A stretch of DNA of 46,992 nucleotides from Bacteroidota bacterium (lineage in GTDB: Bacteria; Bacteroidota; Bacteroidia; Bacteroidales; Prolixibacteraceae), in the NCBI GenBank assembly GCA_023412195.1, contig JAEYNZ010000058.1, positions 1 through 46,992 on the forward strand. The letters are read 5' to 3'. The notes beneath the pieces are model-generated. The model made no database searches and was not told the DNA's origin. It saw nothing but the letters and a program-made list of their open reading frames with translations. This document shows, piece after piece, positions 25,400 through 34,033 of this stretch (position 1 is its first letter; every line of letters begins with the position of its first letter). Both the position numbers and the translations under genes were made by a program.

Positions 25400-26752
25400 T
25401 TATTTAGCCAACTCTTCAAATTCTTCACGTGTAACTTCCTTTTCCTCCACAGATACTTTTTCTTTTACTACCGCTACAACCTTATCTTCAATCAATTTAT
25501 TATGAAACCGCTCTTTTTCTTCAGGTTTTTCAAGTAACATTTTTGCAAATGACTCAATTTGTTCCTCAGGTGCATTAAAAATTCCATACTGGCTATATTG
25601 TGCATGAGCCAGTTTTTTGGCAAAATCGAACATTTCATCCTCTTCAACCTGAATGTCATGGGATTTCACGATTGACCCTTTTACCAATTGCCAGCGAAGG
25701 TCTTTAAGGAATCCATCGAAATCTTTGTTTATCTCTTCCTCTGTCACATCCTGGTTCATTTCACGTAGCCAACGCTTCAGGAACTCTTCAGGAAGTTCAG
25801 GATTCAGCATTTCAACCAGTGTATCACGCACATCAGTTGTAAAACGTCTGTCGGAAGCCTGCTTCAGGCTAATTGTTATATCCTCTGTGATTTTGTTTCT
25901 CAGATCTTCTTCCGTTTTTACGTCAGTATCTTCACCGTATATTTGTTTGAAAAGGTCTTCGTTGAGTTCTGCCTTATTGAAAGTTGTGATTTCATTCACA
26001 GTGAAATTAAAGTTGCTGTTCAACTCATGTGCCTGTTCATGACTGATCTTCAGCAAATGTCCAACTTCATGACGGTCATTATAAGCGGTGACCGGATTAA
26101 AAGCAAAGGTTTCTTCCTTCTTTTTGCCAAGAAACTGTTTTTTTATTTCTTCGTCCTTAATTAGTTCAACCGAAAGAAGGACATCATTTGCTTTGATCCC
26201 ATTTTCCTTTTCGTTCCCCTGTTCGTCGAGTTCAACAAAGTTGCCCCTGACCAAAGTTTTCTCATCAACTTCTTCAACATCGACTTTCTGCCCCATTTGT
26301 GATGCAATCATTTCCACCTGCTGGTCGAGCATTTCGCCGGTAACTTTAATATGATGGTATGTCAGCCTGATGTTCTCATCAAGGTTAAGCTGAATTTCAG
26401 GAGCCAGAGCAATATCGAATGCAAATTCAAAATCTTCATCCTTATCCCAGTCAATGTTCTTTTGATGTTCATGACTTGAAAGTGGTTCACCCAGAATTTG
26501 GATTTTCTCCTCTACCAGATAACGTGTCAGGTTCTGCGAAAGCATTTTATTGATTTCTTCAGCAAGGACAGCCTTACCGAATCTTTTTTTAATGAGTCCG
26601 ATAGGAGCTTTGCCTGGCCTGAAACCAGGTATTGAAGATTTTTGCCGGTAATCCTTCAATGTTTCTTCAACTGTTTTTTCATAATCAGGTTTTTCAATTA
26701 AAACCTTTATCACCGCGTTAACATTCCCGGTATTTTCTCTGGTAATATTCAT
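25400..26752 (-). CDS. tig: trigger factor
   Basis: The ribosome-bound chaperone that receives nascent chains at the exit tunnel. The 450 residues match the family. Seen: the ribosome-docking signature GFRPGKAP at residues about 43-50 followed by IGLIKKRFG, an alpha-helical C-terminal domain rich in Glu and Lys, and a central domain between residues about 145 and 250. That central region is where the FKBP-type isomerase sits in E. coli; here it lacks an easily read FKBP signature and may be degenerate, which I believe is common in Bacteroidota but cannot verify here. The next genes are clpP and clpX. Confidence 0.94.
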   Translation of the reverse strand: MNITRENTGNVNAVIKVLIEKPDYEKTVEETLKDYRQKSSIPGFRPGKAPIGLIKKRFGKAVLAEEINKMLSQNLTRYLVEEKIQILGEPLSSHEHQKNIDWDKDEDFEFAFDIALAPEIQLNLDENIRLTYHHIKVTGEMLDQQVEMIASQMGQKVDVEEVDEKTLVRGNFVELDEQGNEKENGIKANDVLLSVELIKDEEIKKQFLGKKKEETFAFNPVTAYNDRHEVGHLLKISHEQAHELNSNFNFTVNEITTFNKAELNEDLFKQIYGEDTDVKTEEDLRNKITEDITISLKQASDRRFTTDVRDTLVEMLNPELPEEFLKRWLREMNQDVTEEEINKDFDGFLKDLRWQLVKGSIVKSHDIQVEEDEMFDFAKKLAHAQYSQYGIFNAPEEQIESFAKMLLEKPEEKERFHNKLIEDKVVAVVKEKVSVEEKEVTREEFEELAK

Positions 26753-26945
26753 GTTGTTATCTGTTAATATTCAATGGTAATTGTACCTAAAGGAAAATCT
26801 TGTGGTACTTGTTCAAAAAAAACCTTACTTGTGAAAAAAATATCATACTTCCTTTTATTCCGGAAAGAATAAATAAAATTTGAATCCTATTATTAAAACA
26901 TCCGCCGGCAATTACTTAAAACAAGCATTAACCGGCGGATTCTGT

Positions 26946-27026
26946 GCGGACGAAGGGACTCGAACCCCCACGCCGTTTGGCACCAGATCCTAAGTCTGGC
27001 GCGTCTACCAATTCCGCCACGTCCGC
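26946..27026 (-). tRNA. tRNA-Leu (anticodon TAG)
   Basis: On the minus strand an 81-nt tRNA with acceptor GCGGACG paired with CGTCCGC, GGCGGAATTGGTAGACGCG D-arm with the GG of leucine tRNAs, anticodon arm CCAGA-CTTAGGA-TCTGG giving TAG, a class II variable arm (GCC-AAA-CGGC) and TTCGAGT T-loop. No CCA is encoded. The anticodon TAG reads CUA and CUG-type leucine codons. It lies between tig and the OxyR-like gene, all on the minus strand. Confidence 0.95.
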
Positions 27027-27039
27027 TTAAAACAGCGCG

Positions 27040-27047
27040 CAAAGGTA
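27040..27047 (-). promoter_or_regulatory. -7 box for tRNA-Leu
   Basis: Minus-strand TACCTTTG (TANNTTTG) lies 13 bases before the tRNA 5' end. The same octamer is used before prfB. No matching -33 TTTG is visible. Confidence 0.4.
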
Positions 27048-27073
27048 ATTATTTTTTTTAAATAGAAGAAGAA

Positions 27074-28015
27074 TTATTTCCATTCAACAATTGTTCCTCT
27101 TGCTTCATTTTGTAATTCCAAAGGTATGGCATCCTTCATTTCTCTCCAGAGCAGGTTTATCAGTTTATGTTTTGCAAAGTGCCGGGAATATGCCAGGCTT
27201 ACCTCCCTCAGGGGTTTCAGGTTACCAAACGATCTTACATTCTTAAGCCGCTGTTCCGACATTCCAAGTTTAGCAAGTTCCGGAATTAGGGTAATTCCCC
27301 CTTCCCTGTCGATGATATTCATTAATGTTTCAAGAGAACCTGCTTCAAAGTGAAAAGGAAGGCTACTGTCGACAGAACCAAGGAAAGAGCATAGATTTAC
27401 AACCTGATCCCGGAAACAATGTCCGTCGCTAAGGAGCCATATTTCAGGAACAGCAATATCCTTCAAAGTTATGGTTTCCTTTTTGTGCAGGTCATGTTCC
27501 GGATTGATGTAAACCAGCATTTCTTCATAAAAAACAGGTTTTTCCAGTATTTTTTCCTCCTTTAGCGGAGTCACCAGGATCCCCACATCGATCATATCCT
27601 TTTCAAGAAGCTTAATTATTTCCGCCGTGGTCTGCTCCACAACCTTGATGTGTATGTTGGGATACTTTTTTTTGTATTTTCCAAGAAACACTGGCAGGAG
27701 GTATGGAGCCAGAGTTGGAATGATACCTATACGAAGCATTCCTGAAACCTCATTTTTATGTTCCTTTACAATGTTTGTAATTTCCTGGGCATTTTTCAGA
27801 ACCATTCTTGCCTGTTCGATAATACCAATGCCAACATCGGTTGGGATCAATGGCTGCCTGCTGCGATCGAAGATAATGATTTCAAGATCCTCTTCAAGCT
27901 TTTTAATCTGCATTGAAAGGGTAGGCTGAGTAATAAAACATGATTCAGCAGCCCTGCCAAAATGCCGGTATGTATCTACAGCTACAATATATTCCAGTTG
28001 AGTAAGCGTTATCAT
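27074..28015 (-). CDS. oxyR: LysR-type peroxide sensor/regulator OxyR
   Basis: A LysR-type transcription regulator of the hydrogen peroxide response. Residues about 4-63 form the winged helix-turn-helix (TQLEYIVAVDTYRHFGRAAESCFITQPTLS), then a periplasmic-binding-protein-like effector domain. Two cysteines, Cys200 and Cys209 in GHCFRDQVVNLC, have the exact nine-residue spacing of the redox-sensing pair of E. coli OxyR (199 and 208), which sets this apart from other LysR members. The start at 28015 puts the helix-turn-helix at the usual distance; an ATG 39 bases further up is less likely. No peroxidase or catalase gene is next to it, so it presumably acts on distant targets. Confidence 0.88.
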   Translation of the reverse strand: MITLTQLEYIVAVDTYRHFGRAAESCFITQPTLSMQIKKLEEDLEIIIFDRSRQPLIPTDVGIGIIEQARMVLKNAQEITNIVKEHKNEVSGMLRIGIIPTLAPYLLPVFLGKYKKKYPNIHIKVVEQTTAEIIKLLEKDMIDVGILVTPLKEEKILEKPVFYEEMLVYINPEHDLHKKETITLKDIAVPEIWLLSDGHCFRDQVVNLCSFLGSVDSSLPFHFEAGSLETLMNIIDREGGITLIPELAKLGMSEQRLKNVRSFGNLKPLREVSLAYSRHFAKHKLINLLWREMKDAIPLELQNEARGTIVEWK

Positions 28016-28167
28016 CAAAATAAATTTGGTGGCAAAAATAGGAATTATCTGCATCTCCCGAAAAAAAGCATCTATTTATGTGTCAGGTAAATAAAATTTA
28101 ACATCCGGTTTTCCGTTTTATTAACAGCAATAAAGGAAGGGGGCCTTTTTAGATAAGGGAAAAAATG

Positions 28168-28175
28168 TATTTTTG
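28168..28175 (+). promoter_or_regulatory. -7 box for the lipoprotein gene
   Basis: TATTTTTG matches TANNTTTG, 92 bases before the ATG at 28268. It would give a leader of about 85 bases. No -33 TTTG is visible. Confidence 0.35.
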
Positions 28176-28267
28176 CCCAACTCCGGCAAAATAATGAACT
28201 AGCCTCTGACGTATATAAGATTATATAATTAAAAGACAAAAAGCATAATTCTATCAAGTAAATACCG

Positions 28268-29062
28268 ATGAAAATCTTATTTCCTACATTCATTTTAGTT
28301 TTAGTGATTTTAGTGATCTCCTGCGGACCCACAGCAGAAGAAAAAGCAAGCACCAGGCTCAGGCATGCACAGATGTTATTGGAGAAAAACGACACTACAA
28401 GCGCACTTCTTCACCTGGACAGTATCCCGAGGCTTTTTCCGAAAGCTGAATATGCAGTAAATGCAGCAAAAAACCTTAAAGGTGAAGTGGAATTTGACCT
28501 GCTGCACAGGAAAGAAGCCCTGCTGGATTCACTTATTTTAAAAATTGCTGACCTGGAGAAACCGTTCGAAAAAGAAAAAACAGAAATTGACAGATTTACC
28601 CAATACATACATAAAAGACAAAATTTTGCCCGTGCATGGAATCGTTCTTTTATACAGGTCCATCTTGATGAACGTGGGGAAATCTATCTGAGCAGCAATT
28701 ACCATGGCAAGTCATGGCTTAATCATACCGGATTAAGGGTATATGACCAGGGCCTTGATGCCAAAACTGAAGAGATTCCGGTAGGAAATGTTGACAATCA
28801 CCGAAGCGATTTTATGGATTATGTGTGGGAAAAAGTTACCTATCGCGATGGGAAGGACAATGGTGTAATGGAGTTTATTGCAACCAATTCAGCCAGGAAT
28901 TTAAAGGCTGTTTTTCTAGGTAAGGAATATTATTATATAGTTCTTGAAAGTTACGATAAGCAGGCTGTAATTGATGCCCTGGCATTATCGAAAGCACTTA
29001 AACAAAAACGTATGCTGGAAACGGAAATTCAGGCAATAAAGAAAAAGCTGAATATTACATAA
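28268..29062 (+). CDS. conserved lipoprotein with coiled coil, function unknown
   Basis: A 264-residue lipoprotein: hydrophobic signal then lipobox VISC with Cys19, followed by GPTAEEKA. Residues about 25-110 are helical and heptad-like (RLRHAQMLLEKNDTTSALLHLDSI and KEALLDSLILKIADLEKPFEKEKTEI), then a beta-rich segment with conserved aromatics (FARAWNRSFIQVHLDERGEIYLSSNYHGKSWLNHTGLRVYDQ; the piece GKSWLNHTGLRVY stands out), and a C-terminal coiled coil (ALKQKRMLETEIQAIKKKLN). I do not recognise a named family. It is convergent with ppk1, and the two stops overlap by 8 bases. Confidence 0.75.
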   Translation: MKILFPTFILVLVILVISCGPTAEEKASTRLRHAQMLLEKNDTTSALLHLDSIPRLFPKAEYAVNAAKNLKGEVEFDLLHRKEALLDSLILKIADLEKPFEKEKTEIDRFTQYIHKRQNFARAWNRSFIQVHLDERGEIYLSSNYHGKSWLNHTGLRVYDQGLDAKTEEIPVGNVDNHRSDFMDYVWEKVTYRDGKDNGVMEFIATNSARNLKAVFLGKEYYYIVLESYDKQAVIDALALSKALKQKRMLETEIQAIKKKLNIT

Positions 29063-31457
29063 TCGATTCGACGGTTTCAGGAGGAATTGCAAGGACAGCC
29101 CGGTTGCCATTCACAACCAGTGGCCTTTTCAGCATTCCGGGATGATCAGCCAGTGCCCTTGCCCATTGCTCATGGCTTAGCGTTTTCCCTTTATATTTCT
29201 CCCTAAAAATCTTATCCTGTGTACGAATTAGCTCCAAAGGAGGCTTTCCGGTTTTCTCCAACAGCTCAGTGACTTCATTTTCAGTTAAACCTTCGGTAAT
29301 ATATTTTCTGATTTCCAGTTCATAATTTTTAGCCTCAAGGTATTTTAATGTTTCCCTGCACATGGCACACCGGGGGTTGTAATAAATTTTCAACACGATC
29401 TGGTGCTTCTTTTTGATGTAATTGTAAAAATCTTCCTGGGCACGGTAGGTTGCATCCTGGTTCTGACGGTTATAAAGGTTCTGAAGTAAAGGGTCCAATA
29501 TACGGGCTTTTGAATTATCGGCAAGCTGAATGCGCAGCATCTGCTTTATTTCATTGCGTATTTCTTCATCATAAACAGGACATGCAACTTCGATACGCCT
29601 GTTCAGGTTTCGTGGCATCCAGTCGGCTGATGAAATGTACATTTTCTCTTCTCCATCATTCCCAAAAAGAAATATACGGGAATGCTCAAGATATTTATCT
29701 ACTATGCTGATGGCTTTAACATTTTCCTTAAGTTTCTTCCGGTCGAGACGAAGGCCAAAGATTCCCCGCACGATTAAATCAATTTTCACCCCTGCCCGTG
29801 CCGCTTTATAAAGTTTAGCCATCATCCCCGGGTCAATCAGGCTGTTCATCTTTAATATCATTGAGGCATCTTTTCCTTCCTTTGCCAACTCAATTTCACG
29901 GTCGATACAATCAGCAAATACATTCCTCATGTAAAAAGGACTGACCACAAGATGGCTGTATTTGTTGTGCCGGTAATTCTGCTTGAAAAAGTCAAAGATC
30001 AATTCCACTTCATCAGCCAGCCGCTGATCGGCAGTAAGTATTCCATCATCGGCATATACCCGTGCTGTTCCTTCATGAAAGTTCCCCGTACCTATATAAG
30101 CATAATTTCTGTCAGAATTATTTTCCCTTCGCTTCACCCATACGAGTTTACTGTGCACTTTCATTCCGGGGATGCCATTAATTATGTAGGCCCCCTCCTC
30201 CTGCAACTTATTCGACCACATGATATTGGCTTCCTCATCAAACCTTGCCTGCAACTCAATAACAACAGTAACTGTTTTACCATTGCGTATGGCATTCAGC
30301 AATGCATTGACAACTCGTGAAGCAGGAGCAACACGGTAGATTGTAATGCCAATTTCCCTGACCTGGGGATCAATGGCTGCCTCCCTGAGAAAATCAATCA
30401 AATGATTGAATGTCTGGTAAGGGAAATGCAGCATTACGTCTTTTGTCCGCAAAACACGAAGGATACTGGTATGAGGAGGAAGGTCCTTATGTCTGAAAGG
30501 AGGAAGTTTGGTATAATAATGCCTTTTTTTACCGATTTCAGGGAAATCCATGAAATCTTTGTGGTTGTGATACTTTCCTCCCGGAACAGCATTTTCCTCA
30601 TTGTCGAGTTTCATTTTTTTCAGAATGAAATCAAGGAGGTCCTGCGGAATTTCCTTATCGTATATCAGCCTTACAAGTTTCCCTTTTTTACGCCTCTTCA
30701 GGCTGCTGCTCATTTTTTCGATGAAGCTCTTGGATATGTCGTCATCGATATCCAGTTCAGCATCACGGGTTATTTTTATTGTATAAGCCTCATAATCGTC
30801 ATAATCAAAGTAAAAAAACAGATCGTCGAAGCAGAACCTGATGACATCATCAAGCATCATGACGAAGGTTTTTTTCTGTTCTTTAGGCAATACCAAAAAC
30901 CGGGAAACGGACCTGCCAGGGATCCGGATCAGGGAATATGCAAAATCAAGGTGATTGGATTTTTTCTTCAGTTTCACAGCAAGGTAAACCGAGCGGTCGC
31001 GCAGATACGGAAATTTATTTTTCCTGCTGAGCATGATAGGTACAAGATTCGGCAATACTTTTTCGTAGAAATATTTTTTTACAAATATTCCCTGCTTGTG
31101 GTTCAGTTCTTTTTCGTCGATCAGAAAAATGTTGTTCTGATTCAATTCAACCAGGATGTCTTTTAAAATTTGCTGAACCTTATTTTGCTGTTCACTTACA
31201 ATCTCAAGAATTTTATCGTGCAGATCACGGGGAGAAAAGTCTCCAAGCAGGTTTTCTTCATCCTTGCCAATATCGACCATTCTTCTGACTGTGGCAACAC
31301 GCACTCTGAAAAACTCATCGAGGTTATTGGAAAATATCCCGATAAACCGGATACGTTCAAATAAGGGAGTATTTGGATCTTCAGCTTCCTGCAGAACTCT
31401 TTCATTAAACGAAAGCCAACTGATTTCCCTATTTATAAAATTTTCGTTTGAATACAT
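29055..31457 (-). CDS. ppk1: polyphosphate kinase 1 fused to a C-terminal ArsC/Spx-like domain
   Basis: PPK1 reversibly builds long-chain polyphosphate from ATP. At 800 residues it exceeds the usual 690 or so. Seen in residues 1-680: the N-terminal NREISWLSFNERVLQEA motif, LRTKDVMLHFPYQTF, the phosphate-acceptor His435 in MKVHSKLVWV, YIGTGNFHEGTARVYADDG, and EHSRIFLFG...ISSADWMPRN with the second conserved His. From about residue 685 a separate thioredoxin-fold domain follows: KIYYNPRCAMCRETLKYLEA with Cys697 and Cys700 in a CAMC motif, KPPLELIRTQDKIFREKY, and MLKRPLVVNGNRAVLAIPPETV. That is the ArsC/Spx/YffB pattern. The join has no stop, so it is a true single frame. The convergent lipoprotein stop overlaps by 8 bases. 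Confidence 0.9.
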   Translation of the reverse strand: MYSNENFINREISWLSFNERVLQEAEDPNTPLFERIRFIGIFSNNLDEFFRVRVATVRRMVDIGKDEENLLGDFSPRDLHDKILEIVSEQQNKVQQILKDILVELNQNNIFLIDEKELNHKQGIFVKKYFYEKVLPNLVPIMLSRKNKFPYLRDRSVYLAVKLKKKSNHLDFAYSLIRIPGRSVSRFLVLPKEQKKTFVMMLDDVIRFCFDDLFFYFDYDDYEAYTIKITRDAELDIDDDISKSFIEKMSSSLKRRKKGKLVRLIYDKEIPQDLLDFILKKMKLDNEENAVPGGKYHNHKDFMDFPEIGKKRHYYTKLPPFRHKDLPPHTSILRVLRTKDVMLHFPYQTFNHLIDFLREAAIDPQVREIGITIYRVAPASRVVNALLNAIRNGKTVTVVIELQARFDEEANIMWSNKLQEEGAYIINGIPGMKVHSKLVWVKRRENNSDRNYAYIGTGNFHEGTARVYADDGILTADQRLADEVELIFDFFKQNYRHNKYSHLVVSPFYMRNVFADCIDREIELAKEGKDASMILKMNSLIDPGMMAKLYKAARAGVKIDLIVRGIFGLRLDRKKLKENVKAISIVDKYLEHSRIFLFGNDGEEKMYISSADWMPRNLNRRIEVACPVYDEEIRNEIKQMLRIQLADNSKARILDPLLQNLYNRQNQDATYRAQEDFYNYIKKKHQIVLKIYYNPRCAMCRETLKYLEAKNYELEIRKYITEGLTENEVTELLEKTGKPPLELIRTQDKIFREKYKGKTLSHEQWARALADHPGMLKRPLVVNGNRAVLAIPPETVESIM

Positions 31458-31529
31458 ATCCGTTACCTTTAATTGGCCAGATTCTTACATAAAAATAGGA
31501 AAAAAATCCTAAAGCATTGCAACCGGCAG

Positions 31530-32619
31530 CTACTGTCCTCCGAATTCCATCAGGTAAGCTTTAATTAGTCCGTCGAGGTCGCCATCCAGAACAGCATTCA
31601 CATTTCCGCTTTCGTAGTTGGTGCGTAAATCCTTTACAAGTTTATATGGCTGCAGCACATAGGAACGGATTTGTGATCCCCATTCTATTTTCTTTTTTTG
31701 CGATTCGATTTCCATCTCCTTCTCACGCCTCTTTCTCAGCTCCATTTCATAAAGCTGTGATTTCAAAAGGCGTAAAGCATTCTCTTTATTTCCACCCTGG
31801 GTACGGCTCTCTGTATTTTCAATGACAATTCCTGATGGGGCATGCCTTAACCGTACTCCGGTTTCAACCTTATTCACATTCTGGCCACCGGCACCTCCGC
31901 TGCGAAAGGTTTCCCACGTGATATCAGATTGATTGATTTCAATTTCAATGGTATCGTCGACAAGGGGAGCAACATAAACCGAAGTGAAAGAGGTCATCCG
32001 TTTGTTCTGGGCATTAAACGGTGAAAGACGCACAAGCCTGTGCACACCGTTCTCACTTTTCAGGTAGCCGTATGCAAAATCACCATCTACCTCCACAATA
32101 CAGCTTTTAATGCCCACTTCATCACCAGGCTGCATATCTGCAATTTTAACCTTATAGCCTTTGCTTTCGCACCAGCGTGTATACATGCGGAACAGCATCT
32201 CTGCCCAGTCGTTGCTTTCAGTCCCACCCGCACCGGCATTGATCTTTAATACAGCCCCAAGGTGGTCTTCCTCACTGCGGAGCATGTTTTTTGTTTCAAG
32301 CTTTTCAATCAGATCCAGTGTTTCAGCGTAGGCTTTATCAACTTCCTCTTCAGAAGCTTCATCAGCTTCATAAAATTCATACATCACGCTAAAGTCATCG
32401 ACAGCCTGGTTTACCTTCTCAAAACCAACAGTCCATTCTTTTAAAGACTTAATCGATTTCATCTGAAGCTCAGCCTTTTGAGGGTTCGACCAAAAATCAG
32501 GATCCTGTGTTCTTAATTCTTCTTCTTTTAACTGGAGTATTCTGGCATCGTAGTCAAAGATGCCTCCTCAGCGCATCCCGGCGCTCGAACAAGTCTTTCA
32601 GCTGTTCCTTTAAAACCAT
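31530..32619 (-). CDS. prfB: peptide chain release factor 2 with programmed +1 frameshift
   Basis: RF2 ends translation at UGA and UAA. The 21-codon first frame runs from the ATG at 32619 to CTT, then TGA at 32554-32556. Skipping one T at 32556 (CTT T GAC) gives the second frame at 32555 and a 362-residue protein. An internal AGGAGG six codons' width before the shift (AGG AGG CAT CTT TGA C) is the ribosome-binding signal known to promote the RF2 shift. Seen after the shift: LDYDARILQLKEEELRTQDPDFW, the SPF motif that reads UGA (residues 199-201) and the GGQ motif (residues 244-246). A simple reading would begin at the internal ATG 32462 and lose the N-terminus. It starts 15 bases after the likely transcription start. 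Confidence 0.96.
32554..32569 (-). promoter_or_regulatory. RF2 recoding site (stimulatory SD, slippery CTT, TGA)
   Basis: Minus-strand AGGAGGCATCTTTGAC-type signal: Shine-Dalgarno-like AGGAGG, three bases, CTT, then the UGA that RF2 itself reads, giving autoregulation. Low RF2 lets the ribosome shift +1 and make more RF2. Confidence 0.93.
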
Positions 32620-32641
32620 TTTAATAATTTATGATGAGGTG

Positions 32642-32671
32642 CAAAGGTAAGTGATTTTGGATAGTTTCAAA
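32642..32671 (-). promoter_or_regulatory. promoter of prfB
   Basis: Minus strand: -33 TTTG at 32671-32668 and -7 TACCTTTG at 32649-32642, with 18 bases between. The transcription start falls around 32634, about 15 bases before the ATG. Confidence 0.6.
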
Positions 32672-32698
32672 AATAGAATGGGTTGAGGTCCTATAGAT

Positions 32699-33199
32699 TT
32701 ATTTTACTACTTCTCCCATGTACCGGTGGATCATTTCAGGTTCAAAACCGCGGTTCATGGCAAAGCGGATAATATGACCCATCTTTTCAAACTTCTCCTT
32801 CTTTTTAACTGCCTTTGCCTTTTCCTTCATGGTTTTCAAAAGCAGTTCACGGTACTTGTTTTCATTGATTTCATCCAGGCCTTTCTGAATCGTCTCATCC
32901 GGAAGTCCCTTCATTTTCAAATAATGCCTTATTTTTACCTTCCCCCACTTGTTCAGCCTGAATTTATCGGAAACATAGGAACGGACAAAACGTTCATCAT
33001 CGAGAAACTTATCTTTTTTTAAACTTTCAATGATTTCATCTGCTTCGTCACTGCTGATGCCTGCATCAAGGACTTTCCTTCGGATTTCAGATGAACAATG
33101 CTCAGAGCGGCCGCAAAGTGTTGCCATCTTTGCATAAACCTCCTGAGGGCTTGTTGTATTATCTTTCATTGGATACAGTAGATGAATTTTTTCATCCAT
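32699..33199 (-). CDS. recX: regulatory protein RecX
   Basis: RecX binds and limits RecA filaments during recombination and SOS. The 166 residues are normal for a single-polypeptide RecX. Seen: an all-helical protein with three tandem helix-bundle repeats (SSEIRRKVLDAGISSDEADEIIESLKKDKFLDDERFVRSYVSDKF and WGKVKIRHYLKMKGLPDETIQKGL; the short landmarks FLDDERFVRSYV and IRHYLKMKG are typical), then MGHIIRFAMNRGFEPEMI. An alternative start at residue 11 (33169) is equally reasonable. No recA lies nearby. Confidence 0.92.
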   Translation of the reverse strand: MDEKIHLLYPMKDNTTSPQEVYAKMATLCGRSEHCSSEIRRKVLDAGISSDEADEIIESLKKDKFLDDERFVRSYVSDKFRLNKWGKVKIRHYLKMKGLPDETIQKGLDEINENKYRELLLKTMKEKAKAVKKKEKFEKMGHIIRFAMNRGFEPEMIHRYMGEVVK

Positions 33200-33303
33200 A
33201 AAAGTACAAAATGTAAGTGAGAATATGGTGGATAAGCACTAGCTCAACCGCCAGTTTAATTTTTAAAATTGCTTATTTCCTTGCCTGAACCCACTTCAAA
33301 ATT

Positions 33304-34032
33304 CTATAATTCATCATAAAAAGCCCTTTCATCCTTTACACCTGTAAAGAATTCTTCCAGTTCCCTGAGTGTGGTTGAAGTTTTTGGAACATCTTTTACA
33401 ATCTTACCCTTTTCAAGAATGACGATCCTTGTAGATACATCGGCTACATGATCGAGATCATGGCTTGAAATAAGCAGAGTTTTATCACCGCCTGCAGCAT
33501 AAGCCTTAATAAGTTCGCGCAGCTTATACTGTGCAGAGGGATCGAGATTTGCAAAAGGTTCATCAAGAATCACCACATCAGGACTTCCCATAAATGCACC
33601 AACAACCCCCACCTTTTTCTGATTCCCTTTTGACAGATCACGAATGTACTTTTTCTTTCCTGTTATTTCCCCGTTGAAAAAAGGCTCAAAACCTTCCAGA
33701 AAGAGCCGTACGTCATTATTATTCATGTTGCGAAGGTCGCCCAGGAAGCTGAAATACTCATCAGGTGTAAGATATCCGATTGTGAAACTTTCATCGATAT
33801 AAGCCCCCGTAAATGCTTTCCATTCCTCTGTTTTTGAAACTTCAAGCTCATTGGAAGTTACTTTTCCCCTGCTTGCCCTGATCAGATCAAGGATCAGTGA
33901 AAACAATGTGGTTTTTCCTGCTCCATTATTTCCAACCAGGCCAAAAACCTCGCCCCTTTTAATTTCAACTTCCGGTAAATCAAGCACAGTTGTGCCACTG
34001 TATATTTTTTGCAAATTAAATGCTTTAATCAT
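33304..34032 (-). CDS. ABC transporter ATP-binding protein
   Basis: A 242-residue ATPase of the drug/lipid exporter class. Seen: Walker A GNNGAGKT (34-41), Q-loop region (FTGAYIDES), signature LSKGN (133-137; a variant of LSGGQ), Walker B VVILDE (153-158) and the H-loop SSHDLD. The gene begins 1 base after the DUF5687 permease stop, so the pair forms one transporter. The unusual signature LSKGNQKK (Lys-Gly in place of Gly-Gly) occurs in some exporter ATPases. Cargo is not known. Confidence 0.92.
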   Translation of the reverse strand: MIKAFNLQKIYSGTTVLDLPEVEIKRGEVFGLVGNNGAGKTTLFSLILDLIRASRGKVTSNELEVSKTEEWKAFTGAYIDESFTIGYLTPDEYFSFLGDLRNMNNNDVRLFLEGFEPFFNGEITGKKKYIRDLSKGNQKKVGVVGAFMGSPDVVILDEPFANLDPSAQYKLRELIKAYAAGGDKTLLISSHDLDHVADVSTRIVILEKGKIVKDVPKTSTTLRELEEFFTGVKDERAFYDEL

Positions 34033-34033
34033 C

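Noticed and set aside
25653..26042. 129-codon plus-strand frame inside tig
   Set aside because: Antisense to trigger factor; Ser/Arg-rich shadow of a Glu/Lys-rich gene.
28072..28395. 107-codon minus-strand frame over the lipoprotein start
   Set aside because: It crosses a spacer and overlaps a clear lipoprotein signal on the other strand; no support.
30402..31166. 254-codon plus-strand open frame inside ppk1
   Set aside because: It lies antisense to a confidently identified PPK1 region and reads as Ile/Phe/Tyr-rich sequence without domains; a shadow frame.
31464..31529. Short stem between ppk1 and prfB (TAGGA/TCCTA) as a terminator
   Set aside because: Only a 5-bp stem with a run of A, not strong enough to call.
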